46,449 bases of DNA from CAZIKB01 sp964539665 (GTDB lineage Bacteria > Zhuqueibacterota > Zhuqueibacteria > Oceanimicrobiales > Oceanimicrobiaceae): contig CAZIKB010000047.1 of the NCBI GenBank assembly GCA_964539665.1, forward strand, positions 1 through 46,449, in the 5' to 3' direction. Below are positions 7,878 to 14,813 of this stretch, one piece after another. The notes under the pieces were generated by a model that was not told the origin of the DNA, did no database searches, and saw only the letters and a program-made list of their open reading frames with translations. The first letter of the stretch is position 1; each line of letters starts with the position of its first letter. The translations under genes and the position numbers were made by a program.

Positions 7878-8459
7878 TCATTCAAAATTCAAATTCTCAA
7901 AGATTGCAGCATCAGGAATTCGTAGTAAGCCTTGACGTTGCATATACAATGCATACCGTTGCTGGATTTTATTGACATAGGGAGGCAGGAGCCGACCAAT
8001 GCGTTTATCTTTTAGTTCGTTCCAGTCTTGAATTTTGAATTCGCTGAATTTAAACTCAAGAATCTTTCCATTATCAAGAAATGCAACCACAGCATGGTTT
8101 GGTTTCTCAAGGTATTGCCCGTGGTTGAAAGAAATATTCTTTATTTTTCCATTTTCCTGTTGCTTTAATTCATAACCCGAAATTGTATACAGTTTTGGAT
8201 ATTCTTCTCGCACCAAATCACACTGTGCTCTGATATTAAGATAGTATCTGTATTTCGTTTTTCCATTATCCTGATATTCTTCCTTGAAAATGTCTCCTGT
8301 CCCAACATCACTATCATGAAGACTATTTTTCTTAAGGTATCGTTCCCCTTCCAACACTTTTCTAAGCTCTTTTTTTTGTGTTTGAGAGTTATCCTTGTTA
8401 AGAATTCCATCATTAAACTCAAAAAGAGTCATGCGAGAGTGAAGATTTCTTGAAATCAA
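7878..8459 (-). CDS. C-terminal half of a split receiver-effector protein
   Basis: An open frame of 193 codons beginning at TTG with no proper ribosome site. It begins ISRNLHSRM and ends in a basic, probably conserved RIGRLLPPYVNKIQQRYALYMQRQGL stretch. The frame is open upstream of the TTG (ANKSLELGELISRN), overlapping the end of the 8471-9091 receiver gene in the -1 frame. Together they read as one receiver-plus-C-terminal-domain protein. I recall this C-terminal block attached to receiver domains in histidine-kinase-linked conflict operons, but know no biochemical role. It is translated through frameshifting or coupling, or the gene is broken. An assembly indel is also possible. Confidence 0.6.
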   Translation of the reverse strand: MISRNLHSRMTLFEFNDGILNKDNSQTQKKELRKVLEGERYLKKNSLHDSDVGTGDIFKEEYQDNGKTKYRYYLNIRAQCDLVREEYPKLYTISGYELKQQENGKIKNISFNHGQYLEKPNHAVVAFLDNGKILEFKFSEFKIQDWNELKDKRIGRLLPPYVNKIQQRYALYMQRQGLLRIPDAAIFENLNFE

Positions 8460-8470
8460 TTCTCCCAGTT

Positions 8471-9091
8471 CTAATGATTTATTTGCTCGTCAGCTTCGAA
8501 ATTTTTCCACATAATATGAGGCCACTCAGAGTTTAAATCATGAAATTCTGAGAAAAGTTTGTTTTTACTATTCTGGTATTCTTTTTCCCACTCTTTCAGA
8601 ACATAAATTGATGGTGTGTTTTGAAGCCATTTCGTAATTGTATCAAAAAATGTACTATCCTTTTGTAGGTCAGACTTTGACTTAACAAACAGATTCGATG
8701 GTTTGTCTTCATTTAAATTAAGGGTACTCTGAATAGAGGTAGTATCTTCATTAGTAAAAATGAAAATAGGACAAAAGCAAACTTCACTGAGTTTTTTTAT
8801 AAACTCAGTGCTTTCAGAAACATCGTATTCTTGAAGTGTATCGGGAATGGTTACTCCTTTCGTAATATTATCGTTAGTTACTTCTTCCTTAATTAATCGC
8901 CAGTCGAGCAGTAAAAACGAAAGGTTTTGAAAATGTCGTATTACTTCTTCTGATGGGAGTGATGTATATTTGAGAATCGGGATATTGGCAGATTCAATTT
9001 GCATAACAATATTCCCAATATTGGCATTAGAATTATTAATTTCATCATCAATTACCACCGCGATGCCACTGAATAAATCCTTCAGACCCAT
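8471..9091 (-). CDS. Divergent response-regulator receiver protein
   Basis: 206 residues, start ATG after GGAGGACAAGTA, overlapping the stop of the kinase gene by one base (TAATG). Every receiver landmark is present: acidic pair D15-D16 (VVIDDE), phosphoacceptor D63 (LLLDWRL), T113 (IFIFTNED) and K137 (LFVKSK). It therefore looks phosphorylation-competent despite low overall similarity to CheY-type receivers. The layout matches my memory of the Pfam Response_reg_2 group. After about residue 150 the chain continues into a linker ending WPHIMWKNFEADEQ, which appears to belong to a longer protein continued in the 7878-8459 frame. The probable phosphodonor is the neighbouring 9091-11316 protein. 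Confidence 0.8.
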   Translation of the reverse strand: MGLKDLFSGIAVVIDDEINNSNANIGNIVMQIESANIPILKYTSLPSEEVIRHFQNLSFLLLDWRLIKEEVTNDNITKGVTIPDTLQEYDVSESTEFIKKLSEVCFCPIFIFTNEDTTSIQSTLNLNEDKPSNLFVKSKSDLQKDSTFFDTITKWLQNTPSIYVLKEWEKEYQNSKNKLFSEFHDLNSEWPHIMWKNFEADEQINH

Positions 9092-11316
9092 TACTTGTCC
9101 TCCATAAAAAGATTCATAATGAAATTGGCACCGGAGAGTATTTTTTCAGATTTAAGTTCAGCCAGCTCTATGGTGTAGTCGTTTCGTTCAAGTAACTGCC
9201 TGGCAATATATAATCCCAAACCACGGCCTTCATCCCCCTTGCCAGAATAGAAGGGTTCAAATATATAAGGTGCATCCTCCTTGTCGATCCCGGGACCATT
9301 GTCTGAAAAAATCATCCTGCCGTTATTGCCATCCAGTAATATATCAATTTTCTTTTCTTTTTTTGATGTTTGTTGCAACCAATAAACCGCATTGTCAAAA
9401 AGATTTAGCAGCAACTGCAATAGAACCGCATCAGTTGTTTTAGCAATAAGAGGGGAGCCAATGGTATTGATTGAGAGAGCTATTGATTCTTTTTTTAGTA
9501 ATCGTCGATATATCCTCTCCACTTTTTCTACAATATCTTTGATCCGAATCTGCTTTCGCCTCTGCTTTGATGATTTGAATAAGAGCTGAATATCTTTTAG
9601 CTGAGCTTCAATAAAACTCATACCGCCACGGATAGACTGAAACTCCTTTAACAACCCTTCTTTATCTATCTCATCATTTAACATTAAATCTCTGATGAGG
9701 CCATCAAGATTGATAAGAACTTTTCCCATGATTCCCATAATGTCATGGGAAGCGGTTTCCACTGACAAGCCGACACCTGCAAGTTCTTCGGTTGTTTCGG
9801 CCCTTTGGGTGAGATATCGCCGCTCTGCTTTATATTCTTTTTCCGCTTTAGATAGAATCGTCAGGGCTTTTTTATTGTCTCCAACAGCAGACTTTAAATC
9901 CTCAAAATCTTTTTGTATCTGTTCTGTCTTAAAAATATCTTGATCTTTCTTGCTTTCTATGTCTTTGCGGTATCTGGCATATGGTTTCTGACGAACATGG
10001 GCAAGAAAGGCCTGAAGGATTGTAATAAAATCATCGGTTGCGTTCCCCTCATCAATCAATCCTTCACGATTGGTTTTATCTTTCAGTTTCGGATTGTTCT
10101 TTTGAGATATATTTACAAAACCCACAACCTGATCGTTGCTGAGAAAATGGCCGGCACTGATTGTTCCTCTATAGGCATCAATATGGAGCCAGTCATCATC
10201 AGATTCGCCGTAGGGATAAACTCTGATATTATCCCTGTATAAATAAATACGATGATCCTTAAGTATATTTTTATCGTCTCTATCGAGTTGATATTTGGCT
10301 GGTGCCTGAGCACTGAAATCAAATACATAAAAACCAAACTCAAAACTTCCGCATTCAATGGTTCTATCTTTTAGAACAGAACCTGCATTGCCAAAACGAT
10401 CTTTAAAGACTTTCAGTCCCGTAATGATCGGATCAGTCAGGCTGATTGTTTTTTCAACACCATCGATGGTAAAGTAAAATTCCATTTTTTGAGCGTCAAA
10501 GCATCCATTTTCAACTTTTATTACCGACCTGTCGGATAATAGCAGGTTAAGTTTTTCCAGATAATCTTCATGAAAATTCTGATGCTCACTATCTTTGTAA
10601 ATACAAACTTCAAAATCAGGATCTTCTTTTTTTGAAAATATAGATTCAAATTTTGTAAGATCCTGATAAACTAGTTCAACTTTCTTTTCTGTCCAACTTC
10701 CTTTTAGATTGCTTATTTCAATGATTGTACCGTGTTCAGGACGTTTTTTCTTGCGTGCGCCAAAAGGGACGGTTTCATTTATTATCCTCTCAGGTTTTCG
10801 GCTGGTTAAAAAAACACTAAGGTCATCAATAAACAGATTTTTATCATTCCCATCTTCAGACAAAAAATCATCATCATATTTTGAAAAGTCATACTCTATA
10901 AGATATTCTGATTGATCAGTATCTGTATGGGTAATAATGTCAATTTTTCGCCCCAACTTTAAAATAGAAAATCTGCCAATTCCTTTTTCTCCCTGAATGA
11001 TTCGTCCTTTAGATGTGGTGGCCTTTTTTTTCTTCCGTCTTTTTTTCTCAGGTGTGGCAGGATTGAGCCAATGATTTTCAATAATTTCTCGATTCATTCC
11101 ATGGCCGTTATCTTCAATAATGATCTTTGAATCAGCCTCTATTTTATAATTCTCTCCAAATCCTTGAAAAATGACCTTCACCCAATCAGCATCAGCATCA
11201 TAAGAGTTTTTGATCAACTCAATCAGAGCAATTCGTTCATTTTTGATCAATTGCTCACCAAGCATGGTTAACAGTCGTGCATACGGTCTTATCTGAAGTT
11301 GTTTTGAGTCACTCAT
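9091..11316 (-). CDS. Dual-ATPase protein: Hsp90-like N-terminus plus histidine kinase C-terminus
   Basis: 741 residues, cytosolic, no membrane segment. The N-terminal GHKL ATPase has an N box ELIKNSYDADAD (33-44, Asn37), EDNGHGM (68-74) and GEKGIGRFS (109-117), as in Hsp90/MutL/Morc proteins. Residues 130-430 resemble the Hsp90/MORC transducer. After a coiled coil near 450-510 comes ELAGVGLSVETASHDI, with a likely phosphoacceptor His524, and then a true kinase ATPase: N642 (LFDNAVYW), SDNGPGI (671-677), GRGLGLYIA (697-705). It overlaps the upstream methyltransferase by ATGA and the downstream receiver by one base. The design suggests a sensor that clamps on a target through the Hsp90-like part and signals to the receiver. 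Confidence 0.85.
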   Translation of the reverse strand: MSDSKQLQIRPYARLLTMLGEQLIKNERIALIELIKNSYDADADWVKVIFQGFGENYKIEADSKIIIEDNGHGMNREIIENHWLNPATPEKKRRKKKKATTSKGRIIQGEKGIGRFSILKLGRKIDIITHTDTDQSEYLIEYDFSKYDDDFLSEDGNDKNLFIDDLSVFLTSRKPERIINETVPFGARKKKRPEHGTIIEISNLKGSWTEKKVELVYQDLTKFESIFSKKEDPDFEVCIYKDSEHQNFHEDYLEKLNLLLSDRSVIKVENGCFDAQKMEFYFTIDGVEKTISLTDPIITGLKVFKDRFGNAGSVLKDRTIECGSFEFGFYVFDFSAQAPAKYQLDRDDKNILKDHRIYLYRDNIRVYPYGESDDDWLHIDAYRGTISAGHFLSNDQVVGFVNISQKNNPKLKDKTNREGLIDEGNATDDFITILQAFLAHVRQKPYARYRKDIESKKDQDIFKTEQIQKDFEDLKSAVGDNKKALTILSKAEKEYKAERRYLTQRAETTEELAGVGLSVETASHDIMGIMGKVLINLDGLIRDLMLNDEIDKEGLLKEFQSIRGGMSFIEAQLKDIQLLFKSSKQRRKQIRIKDIVEKVERIYRRLLKKESIALSINTIGSPLIAKTTDAVLLQLLLNLFDNAVYWLQQTSKKEKKIDILLDGNNGRMIFSDNGPGIDKEDAPYIFEPFYSGKGDEGRGLGLYIARQLLERNDYTIELAELKSEKILSGANFIMNLFMEDK

Positions 11317-12584
11317 ATGTTTTTTCTCCCGATGATTATAAACTCCTCACTGTAAACTTTCCGACCATTTGAGTTGGAAGTAAACTTTCCACGTTTGTCA
11401 CGGTATGGGGTTAAAATTTTATTGCTTATTTTTCGTTTTGTGACACTTACTTCAGCAAATCCTGCTTCAAATAGAGCCTCGGATAAATGTTTTGCATTAT
11501 CTATACGGACATTTTTATACTCAGTATTTCCAATCACAAACAAAGCCACTCCTTTTTTATTCAGGATAGAAAAAGATTTTTGAGCAACACTCTGCATATC
11601 CAGAAAATACTTGGCTACAGATCTTGCCTTTGATTTGTGCTGGTCAAGCAGGTGTGTGACTATCTTGAGCCCGGTCGAATTAAGCCTCTTTAACTCTTTA
11701 TTGAAATTATAATCATGATGAAGGCTACCGATAGTTCCGTTACGTAAATCTCTATAATCATCAACATACTCAAGCCACAGAGAAGACAATTGATGCAAAT
11801 CGGCATATTCATAGGAAGTCACATAAGGAGGGCTGGTTATAATCATGTCTATGGCTGGAATATCCCAAGAGTCATCTAAAAAACTACCCGTGACAATGTC
11901 AGTGATTGTATCCCCAAGATATTCAATCTCTTCATTTGCTTTCAGCATAAACTGATACTGTTTTTTTAAGACATCAACAACCTTAGCAGGTCTTTTGTCA
12001 GGATCAACTTGAGGTTTTATGGACTTTGTTAACCATTTGGAGGTAGGTTTTAATATATTTGAGAATGCACAAAGAAAAAAGAGTCTGTAATCACTGTTGG
12101 CAGGAGTGTTTTTCAATATAATCGTCTTGAGATGTGCAAGCTGATTATATTGTTTTTGGGAATACCAGTATTTCAATCTTTCAGGTGCATGATCGTAAGT
12201 ATCCGCAATACTGGTTTCATCGTATGCGGTCACTATTTTATTAAAATAATTTTGAATCCGTCCTGATTGGTATTTTCGACTTTTAGCTTTAGCGATGAGG
12301 GTTGCTACCGAATTGATATCGCAACCCCAGAAATCTATCGAATTTCTTTTGGCCTCAAATGCAGTTGTTCCACAACCACAGAAAATATCCGCAATTCTTT
12401 CGGGCTGAAGCCCAATACTGTTCTGGGTATATTCGAGTGCTTTGGTTGTAATAAATGCAGGAAACTTTGCGGGGTAAGCATGAATCCTATGCATTTTTTG
12501 TTCTTTTTGAACACCTGTATTCCAGAAAGGGTCAATGGGAACACTTTCAAAATTAAACTGTCTGATGTTACTAATTGTTATCAT
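11313..12584 (-). CDS. Site-specific DNA methyltransferase (amino-methylating)
   Basis: 423 residues. Motif I is DIFCGCGTT (66-74) and the catalytic motif IV is TSPPY (250-254), which together mark an N4-cytosine or N6-adenine DNA methylase. The N-terminus (HAYPAKFPAFI) carries the conserved lead-in of this group. About 170 residues between the motifs may hold a target-recognition part. Its stop overlaps the start of the Hsp90/kinase gene by four bases, so the two are co-translated. No restriction endonuclease is adjacent. In this operon it could mark self DNA or act as a silencing component. Confidence 0.85.
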   Translation of the reverse strand: MITISNIRQFNFESVPIDPFWNTGVQKEQKMHRIHAYPAKFPAFITTKALEYTQNSIGLQPERIADIFCGCGTTAFEAKRNSIDFWGCDINSVATLIAKAKSRKYQSGRIQNYFNKIVTAYDETSIADTYDHAPERLKYWYSQKQYNQLAHLKTIILKNTPANSDYRLFFLCAFSNILKPTSKWLTKSIKPQVDPDKRPAKVVDVLKKQYQFMLKANEEIEYLGDTITDIVTGSFLDDSWDIPAIDMIITSPPYVTSYEYADLHQLSSLWLEYVDDYRDLRNGTIGSLHHDYNFNKELKRLNSTGLKIVTHLLDQHKSKARSVAKYFLDMQSVAQKSFSILNKKGVALFVIGNTEYKNVRIDNAKHLSEALFEAGFAEVSVTKRKISNKILTPYRDKRGKFTSNSNGRKVYSEEFIIIGRKNI

Positions 12585-12609
12585 CTCAAGTAATCCGATA
12601 TTGTTTTAT

Positions 12610-12762
12610 TTATTCCCATTTTTTCTCTATTCCTTCATGTATAACCAGTGATTGTACAATTTCTGCTAAACATTCATTATGCAAGGATTTGCAGAAACTG
12701 GCTAACTCCGCTACTGTGTTCCACCCGGCAGTGACACCAGGCCGGACAAGTAAGTAACTCAT
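12610..12762 (-). CDS. Putative 50-residue protein at the head of the methyltransferase operon
   Basis: ATG at 12760-12762, stop at 12610-12612, 25 bases before the methyltransferase start. It reads MSYLLVRPGVTAGW... and ends HEGIEKKWE. Its composition looks like a real protein and its spacing suits an operon leader gene. No good ribosome site is visible, and I do not recognise the family. It could also be the tail of a lost larger gene. Confidence 0.4.
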   Translation of the reverse strand: MSYLLVRPGVTAGWNTVAELASFCKSLHNECLAEIVQSLVIHEGIEKKWE

Positions 12763-12974
12763 TTTATTGGTATAACATCAATATATTTAATGTACTATCA
12801 AAAACCAATGAAAATGTTGCATATTTTTAAAATATTATTACCTTGCGTGTGTTAAGCAAATCTTCTGCTAAACATTCAAATATGTATGTTATCAAACAGA
12901 GGCTTATTTACAACTTTTCGCATAGGAAAAAATATCCATATTTGGAATATGAAAGGTCCTAATATTAGGCATTT

Positions 12975-13130
12975 TTAAGTTTTCGTCTTAACCAATCGTT
13001 TTTCCAGGCCAAGATCCATGACTTCACCGTAGGGTATCTCCCATACTTGTGATTTAGCGTTCCACCTGCCACCTGCTGCACGGACAAGTTCGCCGATATG
13101 GACTTCTCCGTATCCCTTGCACAGACGCTT
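12975..13130 (-). pseudogene. Fragment of a short conserved hypothetical protein
   Basis: The minus strand reads CKGYGEVHIGELVRAAGG then RWNAKSQVWEIPYGEVMDLGLEKRL before a stop at 12975-12977. I recognise the AAGGRWxxxxxVWxLPY pattern from small hypothetical proteins often found near mobile genes. There is no start codon. The frame opens inside the recombinase fragment, so this is a 3' fragment fused by deletion to something else. Confidence 0.5.
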
Positions 13131-13221
13131 CCTCAGTGAGCAGACTGTATTGCCTGCTGCGAATGACTTCTTGAACCTGTGTGAGGAGTTTCGGCTTTTT
13201 TACCCTTTCAGGTTTTGGGTT
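13105..13221 (-). pseudogene. Remnant of a tyrosine recombinase/integron-integrase N-terminus
   Basis: The minus strand reads VKKPKLLTQVQEVIRSR then QYSLLTEEASVQGIRR, about 33 residues from 13203 down to 13105. It matches the SAM-like N-terminal core-binding start of integron integrases and XerC/D relatives (KxKLLDQVRxxIRxxHYSxRTEExYVxWIRRFI). Homology then stops, the frame ends, and another gene fragment begins in a shifted frame. No catalytic residues (R-H-R-Y) remain. Its place just above the cassette-like region suggests it is what is left of the integrase. Confidence 0.55.
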
Positions 13222-13587
13222 TTAATAAGTCATCCTCGTTCCCGGTCTTGTCGAACCACACTTCTTGACTTTTACTACCTATATTGGGATTGGATTAATT
13301 TAACTACCTCAATTTTATTTCTGATATATTTTTTATTATAAAGGATGATATTTCATTCCGCCTCTGTACTATTGTCCCCTTCTTCGTGTGCTGGCGCTGG
13401 TGATTGGTAGATTCGTAGATAATTACTTGTAACAGGGCGATAGCAATTGTTTAAGATAATTAATAAATTGTGTGATGTCAAGGAAAAATTCTAAGGCAAA
13501 TGTAATGGTGATTGAATCAAAAAAAGAAACATCATTAAGTTTACTAACCTTTAAGGTTTAGGTAACTTGTTAGCTTAAAGCATAAGA

Positions 13588-13916
13588 CTATTCCACTGAT
13601 AACACTTCATCCTTTATCTTCAACAAATACTCAAACGCCGCATCATGCTCATTGGGAATCTCCCCGTCCAAAATTGCTTCTTCAATCATGGTTTTCAGTT
13701 ACCCACAGTTGGGCCCGGTTTCAAGCCACAGATCTGCATAATTTCCTCTCCACGTACCGGCGATTGAAAAGCCAGCATACGATCTTTTTCTTCAACTTCC
13801 TGCAGTGGCTTGACTACAAAATCAAAATTGGCTAAATGCTTTTGCACACGCCTTGGATTCTGAGAGGTAATATCGGCGCAGCAGAGAGTCAGCAAATTTT
13901 CCAGATACTCTTCGCC
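13588..13916 (-). pseudogene. C-terminal remnant of a CCA-adding tRNA nucleotidyltransferase
   Basis: The first part reads EEYLENLLTLCCADITSQNP, then RVQKHLANFDFVVKPLQEVEEKD. A -1/+1 shift near 13696-13700 (VGN-stop versus LKTMIEEAI) links it to IEEAILDGEIPNEHDAAFEYLLK. This order is the C-terminal tail of the HD-type CCA-adding enzymes found in Bacteroidota and relatives. A stop lies directly upstream (13917-13919), and the head, HD and catalytic domains are absent. Since the enzyme is usually essential, a functional copy should exist elsewhere. Confidence 0.7.
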
Positions 13917-13984
13917 TTAATAGTCATCTGTGAAATGTTCTTGTGAAATTCCAGAGACTGTCTTCCCCTGGAAAAATATATCAG

Positions 13985-14178
13985 TTAATCTGTTTTATAG
14001 AATGGATTTATGAGTCGGGTAGTGTTTTCAATAAGCTAAATGTGTTGCATGTCTTCAGTGTAGAGTGCACGACATTTGTTGAGCATTGCTGTTGCAATTA
14101 ATAAACTATCCCAATACGAGTATTTGTACTTGTCACATATACCCATAGATTCGTATCCAGCAAGATACTATCGTTCAT
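13985..14178 (-). pseudogene. Collapsed VapC-like PIN toxin
   Basis: ATG at 14176-14178 begins MNDSILLDTNLWVYVTS, the N-terminal PIN strand with its first acidic residue. The frame then breaks. In another frame the C-terminal part KYSYWDSLLIATAMLNKC, RALYTEDMQH follows, with an in-frame TAG before LIENTTRLINPFYK. About 60-70 codons of the middle are missing. The start overlaps the antitoxin-like frame upstream, as in vapBC operons. Confidence 0.7.
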
Positions 14179-14326
14179 AAAGTTCCTCTCTATTAAATTT
14201 ATAGTCTTTGGGTATACTGAAAGTATGCTTATCTATAAAATTAAAAGGTCGTTCTTTTTTTGCCTCGCTTTTTTCTTTTTCTAATCGTGCTAAAAATCCG
14301 GTAGGAAAATAGTTGAAAGTTACCAT
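14168..14326 (-). CDS. VapB-like antitoxin remnant (52 aa)
   Basis: The ATG at 14324-14326 starts a short frame ending KDYKFNREELYER, a tail often seen in antitoxins paired with PIN toxins. Its stop overlaps the start of the broken toxin at 14178. The N-terminal DNA-binding part is short or missing, so this may be a truncated antitoxin that persists after toxin loss. Confidence 0.5.
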   Translation of the reverse strand: MVTFNYFPTGFLARLEKEKSEAKKERPFNFIDKHTFSIPKDYKFNREELYER

Positions 14327-14663
14327 ATTTATTTTACTTTATATCAATCATACTCTATATTGAAAAAAGCCATAGGAGGCACGAAATTGCCTGGTACTCC
14401 CATTCCAAAATCACACCTGTTTGCAGCAGATAAATTGTATCTGGACAGGGTTAGTGGCAAATCGTTTTATGGTTTCTTTGCCTTTTAAAAAATATCATTG
14501 TATGGATATGATGAAATGATCGTTATTTTTTAGCGGAGTTCTTTGATTTCTCAAGGCTTCTATCTCCATGTCAGTAAGAACAGATAGCTCTTTCGCAGAC
14601 CATTACGATTACGGGTGATCAATCGAGTTTTTCTTTGTGGAATAAAAGCAAGAGATATCTGAT

Positions 14664-14813
14664 ATGTTTGAAATTTTATGCTCAAACGATTTTAAAATAC
14701 CTGAGAATCTAAATTCACTTGAAGAAGCTTTTGCACCAATTATGAAAAATTATACAATCCTCGGATCGTTAACTGTCAAAATAGATAATCAGGGAGATTT
14801 TTATGGCCTTTAA
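14664..14813 (+). CDS. Putative 49-residue protein overlapping the next gene
   Basis: ATG 14664-14666, stop TAA 14811-14813, overlapping the first codons of the oxidoreductase gene at 14803. It begins MFEILCSNDFKIPENLNSLEEAF and looks like normal protein sequence. Its 3' end contains the AGGGAG ribosome site of the next gene, so it may couple translation of that gene. The family is not recognised and its own ribosome site is weak. Confidence 0.4.
   Translation: MFEILCSNDFKIPENLNSLEEAFAPIMKNYTILGSLTVKIDNQGDFYGL

Larger units (their letters stand above)
12763..14663. other. 1.9-kb gene graveyard
   Basis: No intact large gene. It holds, in order on the minus strand from high to low coordinates, a collapsed antitoxin/PIN toxin pair (13985-14326), a CCA-adding-enzyme tail (13588-13916), a tyrosine-recombinase N-terminus (13105-13221) and a short conserved fragment (12975-13130). 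Palindrome CCTAATATTAGG lies at 12958-12969. The stretches 13222-13587 and 14327-14663 show nothing I can identify. Confidence 0.6.

Noticed and set aside
13117..13341. Plus-strand 74-codon frame
   Set aside because: It is antisense to the recombinase and conserved-protein fragments, which have clear homology on the other strand.
13540..13580. Possible further attC-like site (CTAAC ... GTTAG)
   Set aside because: Arms are short, no inner stem with single-sided bulges, and no adjacent gene end.
14380..14660. Possible DNA-ligase-like fragment on the minus strand
   Set aside because: Short resemblance (RLITRN and DMEIEAL) in different frames; too weak to call.
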